Below, piece by piece: positions 36,002-43,524 of a stretch of DNA of 64,000 nt. The DNA is from Yersinia hibernica (lineage in GTDB: Bacteria > Pseudomonadota > Gammaproteobacteria > Enterobacterales > Enterobacteriaceae): the NCBI RefSeq assembly GCF_004124235.1, contig NZ_CP032487.1, forward strand, positions 1,488,001 to 1,552,000, written 5' to 3'. A program made the position numbers and the translations under genes. Numbering within the stretch: position 1 is the first letter of the stretch; each line of letters begins with the position of its first letter. The notes beneath the pieces are model-generated. The model searched no databases. It was not told the DNA's origin and was given only the letters and a program-made list of their open reading frames with translations.

Positions 36002-37136
36002 TGTTACTGATTATTTTTTTTCTTTCTTTCAGAGCTGACCTTATTTTTGTTTTTGCCTCTTCAGGGAGATTATTAAAACTAAGGTTTCCCGTTTCATCAT
36101 TATAATATATTTTTGCATCTGCATTATCTCCTAGGAGCTCTTTGTCAAAATTGAAACTATATAGTGGAGTCTTATATATTACCTTTCTAAGTTTATCTAG
36201 AGAAGCCCTGTTTACAATAAAATCTGTTGGTATGCCAACACCTTCGCTATTGAGATAATGCATCATATCTTTCAATAGTTCATCTCTTTTATCATCATCC
36301 AGAATTGACATTTGTTCAAAGGCAATAGCTTCTACATCTGGTAAACTTGCAGGGGATTCGGAGTCGAATTGTTTTTCTAGATATTTTATTATTTTATTTC
36401 TGAATTCATCAGCATGGGGAAGCAATTCTGCATGTTTCTTGAAAAACCTCCTTACTTCATTGGGAAGCTTTCTTGTTGCTCCAGCAGAAGCTATTCCTTT
36501 GTCACAACCAAGTGCAGCTATAAAATATGCAGATGCAGATTGCCCATTCGTTTTACTTATAAAACTTAAATAGTTTAATTCATTGCGCTTAACTTCATCA
36601 GCATTAAAGTGTTCATAATAAAGATGAAAATTAATTCTCGCTGCTTGATTTATGTAGTTCAGCTCTAGATGCATCATTTCTTCAGGATTAAGATTTTCAC
36701 TAATAGTCACACCATTTTTTTTCTTAATCATGGTGACTAAAAGATACCTAAGATTTAGATATATATAATCAGTAAAAACAACATAACCACCAGAGGACCA
36801 AATTTGGGATTTAGCCTCATGGTACATCTGTTTCATGATCTGTTTTGACAGATTAATGAAATCTACTGTGCTGGATGGTGTGACAGAGTAGTAGGCATTA
36901 AAAAGATCTGGAACTGGTCCTCTTTCAGTAGGTTCGGTCTTAAAGACTCCATGATGTGCTAAGTTACCACGCGAACCATACAGTTCAACAACTCCATCGA
37001 CTAGTTGTTGAACAATTATATTGGATTTGTCTAATTCAGTATCTCGAAGATTATAACGCTTTGAGTGATCGAATTCTTTTTGCGCTTCCTTGATTAACTC
37101 ATGAACAATGACGTGTTTGATAGATATTTTGCTCAT
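35982..37136 (-). CDS. YejK/NdpA-like (NA37) nucleoid-associated protein
   Basis: 384 residues resembling the NA37 family of E. coli YejK (NdpA). It begins with a conserved pattern KISIKHVIVHELIKEAQKE, has GGYVVFTDYIYLNLRYLLVT near residue 120, and EEMMHLELNYINQAARINFH, then SYHYLSF-type and SASAYFIAALGCDKGI blocks in the family order. YejK binds the nucleoid, but its activity is poorly known. Here it is AT-rich phage cargo, first gene of a pair with a membrane protein, inverted between Q and the holin, a usual place for phage-defence or exclusion genes. Confidence 0.8.
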   Translation of the reverse strand: MSKISIKHVIVHELIKEAQKEFDHSKRYNLRDTELDKSNIIVQQLVDGVVELYGSRGNLAHHGVFKTEPTERGPVPDLFNAYYSVTPSSTVDFINLSKQIMKQMYHEAKSQIWSSGGYVVFTDYIYLNLRYLLVTMIKKKNGVTISENLNPEEMMHLELNYINQAARINFHLYYEHFNADEVKRNELNYLSFISKTNGQSASAYFIAALGCDKGIASAGATRKLPNEVRRFFKKHAELLPHADEFRNKIIKYLEKQFDSESPASLPDVEAIAFEQMSILDDDKRDELLKDMMHYLNSEGVGIPTDFIVNRASLDKLRKVIYKTPLYSFNFDKELLGDNADAKIYYNDETGNLSFNNLPEEAKTKIRSALKERKKIISNNEKDSE

Positions 37137-37263
37137 TTTTTATACTATCCATTGTTTGCAAACGGCTGAATATTACAGAGAGTAATAAAATATTAACGCG
37201 TACGCAAAAATGATTGTACTGTGATAAGAGTGGTTACTTAGTCACGTAGCTTACACAATCAAA

Positions 37264-37288
37264 AAAACCTCGCTTTTAGCGGGGTTTT
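37264..37288 (+). terminator. Terminator hairpin upstream of lysis genes (possible tR')
   Basis: AAAACCTCGC / GCGGGGTTTT, 10-bp stem with one G-T pair and a 5-base loop, ending in TTTT. Its place ahead of the holin fits the late terminator that Q overcomes, or the end of a short pR' transcript; this is inferred. Confidence 0.6.
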
Positions 37289-37364
37289 GTCGTTTTTGCG
37301 CCCAAATAATCTGCAATAACTATGATTATCATTTGATTGTGGCGTGTTTTCTTTTCGCTTCACA

Positions 37365-37409
37365 CCCAACCCAACCCAACCCAACCCAACCCAACCCAAC
37401 CCAACCCAA
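37365..37409 (+). repeat. Pentanucleotide tandem repeat (CCCAA) x 9
   Basis: Nine exact head-to-tail CCCAA units, 45 bases, 20 bases before the holin ATG. Slippage would change length in steps of five. If a GTG at 37337 were used, the repeat would encode QPNPT units in frame with the holin only at suitable copy numbers. Confidence 0.95.
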
Positions 37410-37429
37410 CACATCAGGGAGGGGAGACT

Positions 37430-37645
37430 ATGAAAATGAGCAATATAACAACAGCGGTCTCCTATACCGTGTCAGGTGGTAGCTTCATTTTTTGGGTTAA
37501 AGAGCTGATAGCTGGATTCACACCTGATGAGTGGACGGTTATCGGCGTACTTGGGTCTTTGTTTTTTATGGCCCTGACATTTTTGCTCAATGCAGGCGTG
37601 AAAATTTGGGATAGGCGGCATGGTTATAAACCGGATGGTGAGTGA
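37430..37645 (+). CDS. Pinholin-type class II holin (S21-like)
   Basis: 71 residues with two membrane segments (about 12-31 and 39-58). SGGSFIFWVKELIAGFTPDEW then IGVLGSLFFMALTFLLN matches phage 21 holin. It depolarises the membrane and frees the SAR endolysin. The ATG at 37430 with GAGGGGAG upstream is chosen; a GTG at 37337 would add a repeat-encoded leader. Overlaps the endolysin start (TGATG). Confidence 0.88.
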   Translation: MKMSNITTAVSYTVSGGSFIFWVKELIAGFTPDEWTVIGVLGSLFFMALTFLLNAGVKIWDRRHGYKPDGE

Positions 37646-38175
37646 TGGCCTCGACAAAAAGCAAATTAAGCGCGGCTGTTCTGGCTCTGGTTATGGTTGC
37701 AGCACCGGCCACAATAATTCTGGATCAGTTATTGGATGAGAAAGAGGGTAATCGGCTTTCATCTTATCCAGATGGAAAGGGGATTTGGACTGTTTGCCGT
37801 GGTGCCACAATGGTTGATGACAAACCGGTAGTGAAAGGGATGAAGCTGTCAGCGGATAAGTGTGCTGCGGTTAATCAGCTGGAGGCTGACAAGGCCATCA
37901 GCTGGGTAAAGAAAAATATCCGGGTACCGCTGACTGAACCACAGATTGCCGGTATCGCTTCGTTTTGCCCCTATAACATTGGCCCGAGTAAATGTTTCAC
38001 TTCTACGTTCTATCGAAAACTCAATGCTGGCGACCGTAGAGGCGCATGTGCTGAAATCAAACGCTGGGTATATGACGGCGGTAAGGATTGCAATATTCGC
38101 TCAAATAACTGTTACGGGCAGATAGAACGCCGCGCTCAAGAAAGCGAGCTTACATGCTGGGGGCTGGATGAATAA
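37645..38175 (+). CDS. SAR endolysin (GH24 muramidase, R21-like)
   Basis: 176 residues. The N-terminal hydrophobic SAR segment, about residues 8-29 (LSAAVLALVMVAAPATIILD), tethers the inactive enzyme in the membrane until the pinholin acts. The catalytic triad pattern is Glu34-x8-Asp43-x5-Thr49 (EGNRLSSYPDGKGIWTVC), as in phage 21 and T4-type lysozymes. Start ATG overlaps the holin stop; a GTG three bases earlier is also possible. Confidence 0.93.
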   Translation: MASTKSKLSAAVLALVMVAAPATIILDQLLDEKEGNRLSSYPDGKGIWTVCRGATMVDDKPVVKGMKLSADKCAAVNQLEADKAISWVKKNIRVPLTEPQIAGIASFCPYNIGPSKCFTSTFYRKLNAGDRRGACAEIKRWVYDGGKDCNIRSNNCYGQIERRAQESELTCWGLDE

Positions 38176-38500
38176 GGCCATTGGATTAGTCATTGTTGTG
38201 CTGGTGGTTATTGTGTCAGCTCTATTATTTAACAGTTACCGTCTCTCAAATAAGGTCGAAAAAACGGAAGCGGAGCTGGTAGCCGAGAAAAACACAAACA
38301 CGGTTCTGGGAAACATTATTGATGCATATCAGGTGAATGATTCTGCAAATAGAGCTGCGACAATCAGACAACTCGAAAACGAGAGGAAGTTACGTAATGA
38401 AAGTGAAGATCGGCTCAAGCGGTTTCTGGTGGCGTCGTCAGATGATAAGTGTGCTATTCAGCGCATGCCTGACGCTAGCATTAACATCATGCGCGAATAA
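38168..38500 (+). CDS. Rz-like inner-membrane spanin
   Basis: 110 residues with a single N-terminal membrane anchor (AIGLVIVVLVVIVSALLFN) and a coiled coil (KVEKTEAELVAEKNTNTVLG onward). With Rz1 it spans the periplasm and fuses the two membranes in the last lysis step. Overlaps the endolysin by eight bases; the Rz1 gene is nested in another frame. Confidence 0.85.
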   Translation: MNKAIGLVIVVLVVIVSALLFNSYRLSNKVEKTEAELVAEKNTNTVLGNIIDAYQVNDSANRAATIRQLENERKLRNESEDRLKRFLVASSDDKCAIQRMPDASINIMRE

Positions 38501-38714
38501 AGCGGCTTCACGTCCGCCAGCTAGTTGCCCCGTATTGTTACCGCCAGAATCAGCATTAACTGAATGCGAAGTGCCGGAGTTCGTCGGGACTACTTGGGGC
38601 GATAGTGGTCTGTATGCATTGGCTTTGAAACGCGAGCTGCGGATCTGTAAAGCGCGGCTTGATGAAGTAATCGAGTGGAAAGGAAATGTAATTATAAAAA
38701 AACATTATGGCTAG
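38442..38714 (+). CDS. Rz1-like outer-membrane spanin lipoprotein
   Basis: 90 residues starting inside the Rz gene in the +1 frame. The signal MISVLFSACLTLALTSC ends in a lipobox (LTSC), and the mature part is Pro-rich at the start (SRPPASCPVLLPPES). It is longer at the C-terminus than lambda Rz1. An upstream in-frame ATG (38397) is possible but spoils the signal sequence. Confidence 0.82.
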   Translation: MISVLFSACLTLALTSCANKAASRPPASCPVLLPPESALTECEVPEFVGTTWGDSGLYALALKRELRICKARLDEVIEWKGNVIIKKHYG

Positions 38715-38852
38715 TTGGACGAATCTACAAGTAAAGTTAATAAAAAAATTTAAGTGATTAATTCATTAATATGCATAAAATGATGGGTAATTAGCTGTTG
38801 GGATGGTGTAAGTCTGAACTAACATACATTATGGTATTTTTATGGGGAAATC

Positions 38853-39272
38853 ATGACAACTAGTGAATGGATAGCCTTGGCTGGTACGGTTGGAACTTGG
38901 GGCGCTGCTGCAGCTACTTTATTTGCTGCTTTGATGGCTATGAGAGCATTAAATGCATGGAAAAATCAGGAAATATATAGTCTAGTAAAATCATATAAAA
39001 CAGCAGTTATAAGATATAGAAATACCCTTAAAAATATGCCACTTCAGTTTGAAGGATATGTAATTCATGATGAAAAATTCATCAATTTTGAATTGGCTTT
39101 TGATCATGTTTATGAATGTTTCGCATTAATTAATGAAGGTGATTTGAAAATTGAAATTCAAAAGAAATTTCTACCTTTTTACGAAACACATCTAAATTAT
39201 ATAAAAAGATCAAAATCAAGAGATGATGTATTCCTTTCAATAAAAGATATATTAATTATGAATGTTGATTAA
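38853..39272 (+). CDS. Unknown AT-rich membrane-anchored protein (139 residues)
   Basis: Not recognised. One N-terminal membrane helix (about 7-31: ALAGTVGTWGAAAATLFAAL) followed by a basic stretch and a soluble helical domain with many aromatic and charged residues (ELAFDHVYECFALINEG). Strongly AT-rich from the middle on, unlike Rz1 and the ParB-like gene around it. Looks like a cargo gene with its own leader (38715-38852); superinfection exclusion is one possibility without direct evidence. Confidence 0.6.
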   Translation: MTTSEWIALAGTVGTWGAAAATLFAALMAMRALNAWKNQEIYSLVKSYKTAVIRYRNTLKNMPLQFEGYVIHDEKFINFELAFDHVYECFALINEGDLKIEIQKKFLPFYETHLNYIKRSKSRDDVFLSIKDILIMNVD

Positions 39273-39591
39273 TGGAGTTTAATCTTTGCAGTGTAATGTT
39301 AATAACAATGACATGAGCAAAGCGATTCAGTGTTTGCCATAACTTGTTTATATATAAATGTCATCACATAGCAGCTTTACGAGGCTGTTATGTAATGCGC
39401 AAGCAAAGCCATCAGTAACACCTTCCGCTCACCCTGAGCATGGTTGCTGGTGGTTTTTTTATTTAGGAAGGTGGGCGACCGCTGGTAGTTGGAGCTACTA
39501 ACGGCCATTCATACCCACAGGATCGGTCATGAGTACGAACCAAGGCCCACTTGCTCTCGAGAGCAGGGTCATAATAGTTGGAACATGCAAA
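39273..39591. other. 319-bp non-coding region before the ParB-like gene
   Basis: No convincing gene. A T-run (TTTTTTT, 39454-39460) follows GC-rich inverted sequence (GCTCA/TGAGC at about 39428-39440), a possible terminator of the upstream cargo gene. A compact conserved-looking block follows at 39470-39525 with a small hairpin (GTAG-loop-CTAC). The ParB-like frame could start at 39529, but its first 21 residues are atypical. Confidence 0.45.
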
Positions 39592-40101
39592 ATGACCATA
39601 GTAAAAAATCAGAATAAATTGGAAATAGTCTACAAATTGCCCAATTCGTTGATTGTTTACGCAAAAAATGCCAGAACCCACTCAGCAGAGCAGGTAGATG
39701 AAGTTGCAGCGAGTATTAAACAGTTCGGTTGGACAAACCCGATCCTTATTGATGAACGGGGTGAGGTAATTGCGGGTCATGGTCGTTTATTGGCAGCGGA
39801 ACAGTTGGGTATTGAACAAGTTCCTACCATCACATTATCTGGGTTAACGGAGTCTGAGAAAAAAGCCTATCGCCTTGCTGACAATAAATTGCCGCTGAAT
39901 GCCGGATGGGATCAGGATCTCTTAACTTTGGAATTAAGTGATTTATTGGCAGAAAATTTTGACCTTGGTCTAACCGGATTTTCGTCTGATGAAATCGATC
40001 AAATGTTGAATGTCGATTTTCTGCCTGGTAACGAAGATGATCAGGGAAAGCTCGATCACCTAGACGCCAAACTCTGCCCACACTGCGGGGGTGTTTTATG
40101 A
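39592..40101 (+). CDS. ParB/Srx-like nuclease-domain phage protein
   Basis: 169 residues from the ATG at 39592. KLPNSLIVYAKNARTHSAEQ, IKQFGWTNPILIDERGEVIA, GHGRLLAAEQLGI is the ParB/sulfiredoxin-type domain, with the GHGR motif that in this superfamily binds CTP or acts as ATPase/DNase. The C-terminus ends in CPHCGGVL, half of a possible zinc ribbon. Such proteins commonly precede terminase and Mom genes in phages. Start ATG overlaps none; an alternative start is 39529. Overlaps the Mom-like gene by four bases (ATGA). Confidence 0.85.
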   Translation: MTIVKNQNKLEIVYKLPNSLIVYAKNARTHSAEQVDEVAASIKQFGWTNPILIDERGEVIAGHGRLLAAEQLGIEQVPTITLSGLTESEKKAYRLADNKLPLNAGWDQDLLTLELSDLLAENFDLGLTGFSSDEIDQMLNVDFLPGNEDDQGKLDHLDAKLCPHCGGVL

Positions 40102-40712
40102 CAACACTCACGGTGGATTGGGCGACTCATCAGGCGGCCAGCTTTGCCTGCCTTAACTGGCATTATGCTAAAGCGGTTCCGGTCGGAAAATTAGTAAAAG
40201 TGGGTGCGTGGGAAGATGGGAAATTTATTGGCGTCGTTATTTTTAGCCGCGGCGCTAATAACCATATTGGGCAGCCTTACAGTTTGCAGCAGGATCAAGT
40301 TTGCGAACTGACCCGCGTAGCATTACGTCAGCATATATCCCCAGTTAGTCAGATATTGGCGAAAGCGATTAAATTTCTTGCTGATGTTTGCCCTGGTCTG
40401 CGGCTAATCGTCTCCTATGCAGATAAAGACCAAAATCATCATGGCGGGATTTATCAGGCCACCAATTGGATATATGAAGGGTTATTTGGGGTCGGAACGG
40501 TGGGTGCATTCATCATCAAGGGTAAGAAAACCCACCCGCGCAGTGTTTCTGCCAAGGGGGTAAAGCAAAACCTTGAATCAATCCGCCAACATTTAGATCC
40601 CAACGCCCAAGAGTTCAAAACGTCAGGAAAGCATAAATACCTGATGCCACTTGACAAGAAAATGAAAAAAATCCTGATTTCACGTCATAAACCCTATCCC
40701 AAGAGGGCATGA
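40098..40712 (+). CDS. Mom-like DNA adenine modification protein
   Basis: 204 residues of the GNAT-type Mom family. Phage Mu Mom changes adenine to N6-methylcarbamoyl-adenine, which blocks many restriction enzymes. Signatures: ACLNWHYAKAVPVGKLVKVG near the start, ELTRVALRQHISP, and LIVSYADKDQNHHGGIYQAT then NWIYEG. No Mu-type Com activator gene is adjacent. Coupled by ATGA overlaps to the ParB-like gene upstream and the HTH gene downstream. Confidence 0.85.
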   Translation: MTTLTVDWATHQAASFACLNWHYAKAVPVGKLVKVGAWEDGKFIGVVIFSRGANNHIGQPYSLQQDQVCELTRVALRQHISPVSQILAKAIKFLADVCPGLRLIVSYADKDQNHHGGIYQATNWIYEGLFGVGTVGAFIIKGKKTHPRSVSAKGVKQNLESIRQHLDPNAQEFKTSGKHKYLMPLDKKMKKILISRHKPYPKRA

Positions 40713-40975
40713 CGATGGATAAGCCGACGCTAGATAAGGTGGAGGCATTGGCAGGGCGTGGATTAACCGAACAGCAGATAGCCGACACACTGGAAATCGA
40801 CATTGATAATTTAAGAAGAGATAAATCAGCAATCTCACTTTACCGGCTGGCTGTTCGCCGGGGAAAAGCCAAAGGGATAGCGGATATATCCAATTCTCTG
40901 TTTATCAAAGCCAAGAAAGGCGACACGCGAGCCATGATTTTCTTGCTGGAGCATTTAAAACCCAAATGTGAGTAA
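40709..40975 (+). CDS. Small HTH protein before terminase
   Basis: 88 residues. LAGRGLTEQQIADTLEIDID looks like a helix-turn-helix of the kind found in small terminase or DNA-binding phage proteins; RRGKAKGIADISNSLFIKAK and GDTRAMIFLLEHLKP at the end recall the C-terminal part of terminase small subunit-like proteins. It could help DNA packaging recognition. Starts in the Mom stop (ATGA) and ends three bases before the terminase gene. Confidence 0.6.
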   Translation: MTMDKPTLDKVEALAGRGLTEQQIADTLEIDIDNLRRDKSAISLYRLAVRRGKAKGIADISNSLFIKAKKGDTRAMIFLLEHLKPKCE

Positions 40976-40978
40976 AAA

Positions 40979-41986
40979 ATGAAAAAGCCGGATTGGGAGG
41001 CGATAAAGCGCGAATACTGTGCCGGACAACTTTCAATTCGCGCATTAGCTGAAAAGTACGGTGTAAGTGATACCGCAGTACGGAAGAGGGCTAAAGCTGA
41101 TACTTGGCCTAAGCCCGAAAAGGTTCGCAAAACAGGTTCGCATCATTCCGGTGCGAACCTGCGAACCAAAGATAAAAAATCAATTTCGAAAATTGAAAAT
41201 ATCGAATTGCCTGAAATTGAAAATCAAATTGAAGAAAGCCGCTCTATCTCCAGTAGATACGGGCTTAACGATATGCAGGCAAAATTCGTCAGTGAGTATT
41301 TAATTGATTTGGATAAGACGGCGGCTTATAAACGGGCCGGATATAAATGCGAGGGATTAACCGGTGCTGCTGCTGCCCGTCGGTTGTATCGCCATGTATC
41401 GGTAAACAGAGCCATACGCGATGCAATGGAAGCCAGAGAGAAACGGACGCATATCACGCAGGATGCTGTTTTAAATTGGTGGTGGGATATTGCTACGGCC
41501 AACGCCAACGAAATATCGGAGTTTCGCCGTTTATGTTGCCGTCACTGCTGGGGGATTGAAAATAAATACCAGTGGATTAACGAGCAGGAATATCAGGAAG
41601 AGTCAGAGAAAAGAACCAATAACGGTAAACCTGCGCCACTGGATGATGGCGGTTACGGTTTTGACAGTACGCTCGATCCTAATCCAGATTGCCCACGTTG
41701 TAATGGTGAGGGGCAAGGCAGGGCGCATTTTCATGATTCGCGGGATTTATCGATTTCGGCACGCCGCCTTTATGCTGGTGTTAAGCAAGGCAAGTTTGGC
41801 TTAGAAGTCATTACCCGTAATCAGGATGACGCACTAAAAATGGTCGGGCAGCATTTGGGTATGCTGAAAAATAAAACTGAAATCAGCGGGCCTGATGGTG
41901 GTGCCATTAACCAGGTGAATTACACGCCAGAAGATTATTCGAAAGCCCAGCAGATGTTGGAGGGTAAATTGCCGGGGTTGGACTAA
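40979..41986 (+). CDS. Terminase small subunit
   Basis: 335 residues. N-terminal HTH (WEAIKREYCAGQLSIRALAE, YGVSDTAVRKRAKAD) followed at about 97-150 by the Terminase_2 signature GLNDMQAKFVSEYLIDLDKT, AAYKRAGYK. A Cys-rich insert around 185-245 (CCRHCW and CPRCNGEG) may bind zinc. It should recognise the packaging site and load the large subunit. The large subunit gene does not follow directly: a lipoprotein remnant and an inverted FRG gene intervene. Confidence 0.88.
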   Translation: MKKPDWEAIKREYCAGQLSIRALAEKYGVSDTAVRKRAKADTWPKPEKVRKTGSHHSGANLRTKDKKSISKIENIELPEIENQIEESRSISSRYGLNDMQAKFVSEYLIDLDKTAAYKRAGYKCEGLTGAAAARRLYRHVSVNRAIRDAMEAREKRTHITQDAVLNWWWDIATANANEISEFRRLCCRHCWGIENKYQWINEQEYQEESEKRTNNGKPAPLDDGGYGFDSTLDPNPDCPRCNGEGQGRAHFHDSRDLSISARRLYAGVKQGKFGLEVITRNQDDALKMVGQHLGMLKNKTEISGPDGGAINQVNYTPEDYSKAQQMLEGKLPGLD

Positions 41987-42000
41987 GTGCTAAAAACTAG

Positions 42001-42360
42001 AAGGGATGCATAGTCAATGCAGTTAGAAGATCACGCCTATTGGCTCTAAGTAGTTGCGCCCAACAAACTACTGAAGCGTTTGGCGAAGCATTGGGCCGCG
42101 ATGCTGTTCTAAAAGATGCAGGCTGGGCACATAAAATGTCGGAACATAGCCCTTTCCCAGATGAACGGCGTATTAACGTGTCTAAATTATCAATTGCTTC
42201 CAAAGAACTTAAATTCCGAAAATTGGACGATGATAAAGCCTGCGCTTGGAATATGGAGAAGGGTGCAACAGATACTATGTATTTGAACACCGAACGGAAG
42301 CAAGAAAATCAGACACCAGCAGAACAAAATGTTAGAGAAGCTAGAGCAGCATCTTATTGA
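42001..42360 (+). pseudogene. Possible truncated lipoprotein gene
   Basis: The frame is open from a stop at 41998-42000 to 42360 and reads RSRLLALSSCAQQTTEAFGE, which looks like the end of a lipoprotein signal with lipobox LSSC, then a soluble part. The only in-frame start is a TTG at 42040, too late for a signal peptide. It may be the tail of a lost gene, or a short gene with an unusual start. Not recognised otherwise. Confidence 0.4.
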
Positions 42361-42382
42361 TAAAGTAGTTAAATGCTATGTA

Positions 42383-42410
42383 TTAAAAGTGTCAAAAGTG
42401 ACACTTTTAA
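42383..42410. terminator. Bidirectional terminator hairpin
   Basis: TTAAAAGTGTCA-AAAG-TGACACTTTTAA, a perfect 12-bp stem with a 4-base loop, A- and T-rich on both sides. It lies between the lipoprotein remnant (plus) and the FRG gene (minus). Confidence 0.8.
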
Positions 42411-42456
42411 TTTTAAGCATGTTTCAAATTAAAATAATATATTTTGTGTGAGTGTG

Positions 42457-43338
42457 TTATTTTTTTGAAGTGACTTTGATTTTTTTCCAGTTCTCTTTAA
42501 TATATCTTGATGCAAATTCAACCTCAGGAAACATTGTTCTAGAGTTAATATTGAGTGTGTCCAGTTGTTTGATAATCAGTGCCTTTGCGGAAGCGGGAAT
42601 TGTGATTTTTTCTATTGTGAATCCGGCTGATTGATCAGGGGCGGTATACATTAAAAGTCCTGAAGTGATAAAAGCCCCTGATTGAGCAATTACTCGACGA
42701 TTATTTTTTGCAGGATAAACGAAGAAATATTTAAAAAGATCTCTTGGTTCAGCACCATCTAGAAAATATGGTTTTTCAACTCGGACAAATTGTGTCAATC
42801 TCATCATTGCAGGAATACTTCGAAAAGAGTCCTTTGTTGTAACATTCCATTTTTCTGTGTTTTTGTACTTTTGTGTTATTTCTTCACGCTCTTTATCTGA
42901 AAGTCGAGCTAAGTTACAAATTAAGCTGATTGTATCACTATCAGCATACTTAACACGTATGCTGGAAAAATCAAATACTTGTACTACCGCGTCTTTGTCG
43001 TGAAATTCTTTTTCGTTACAAGCAAAATACAAACCTACAAGTGGGTTAAGTGAAACATCAAGTAAACGAGTAGGAAGAGCATAGTGCTGCGCCCTTACCA
43101 GTTTGTCGAACATAGATTTATCAGTACCGAATTCATTTGGAGCTTCAAGCATTAACTCACTAAATATTTTGTTTTCAGCATCAGGTTTCATATCACGCAT
43201 TACGGATGGCTTTAGTTTCCACTTTGCATCAGATTGGCCTCGATAACATCGCACTTCGGATTCTTTTGTGAGGCTAAAGATTTTTTCTAGGTAAGATGTA
43301 ACATTTTCTGCAATCAAGTTTTTGTGTGTTGTAGGCAT
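42457..43338 (-). CDS. FRG-domain protein
   Basis: 293 residues. FRG-domain signatures: CYRGQSDAKWKLKPSVMRD at about residues 31-49 and AQHYALPTRLLDVSLNPLVG then LYFACNE at about 83-110. The C-terminal half (RRVIAQSGAFITSG and EKITIPASAKALIIKQLD) matches the usual FRG layout. The biochemical activity of the domain is not established; FRG genes are common on mobile elements. AT-rich, inverted, and flanked by a terminator, it splits terS from terL, which marks it as inserted cargo. Confidence 0.82.
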   Translation of the reverse strand: MPTTHKNLIAENVTSYLEKIFSLTKESEVRCYRGQSDAKWKLKPSVMRDMKPDAENKIFSELMLEAPNEFGTDKSMFDKLVRAQHYALPTRLLDVSLNPLVGLYFACNEKEFHDKDAVVQVFDFSSIRVKYADSDTISLICNLARLSDKEREEITQKYKNTEKWNVTTKDSFRSIPAMMRLTQFVRVEKPYFLDGAEPRDLFKYFFVYPAKNNRRVIAQSGAFITSGLLMYTAPDQSAGFTIEKITIPASAKALIIKQLDTLNINSRTMFPEVEFASRYIKENWKKIKVTSKK

Positions 43339-43524
43339 GAACTAATGCTCCATTTTAATGAAGTAAATAAAATCTAAGTTTTAGTAGACCTAAATTGAAC
43401 ATGGATATTAAAAAATAGATATCAATATACAGCGAAATACCTGTCACTGGTGAACTTTTGAATAAAATCCGCAGTTAGGTCAGATAGAAGCACCTCATCA
43501 AATATTCAAAAGTAGGACTGTGCT

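Noticed and set aside
37365..37409. CRISPR-like repeat
   Set aside because: Units are five bases with no spacers; a simple tandem repeat, not a CRISPR array.
41490..41804. Alternative frame inside the terminase small subunit
   Set aside because: Shadow of the Cys-rich insert; no ribosome site and no similarity.
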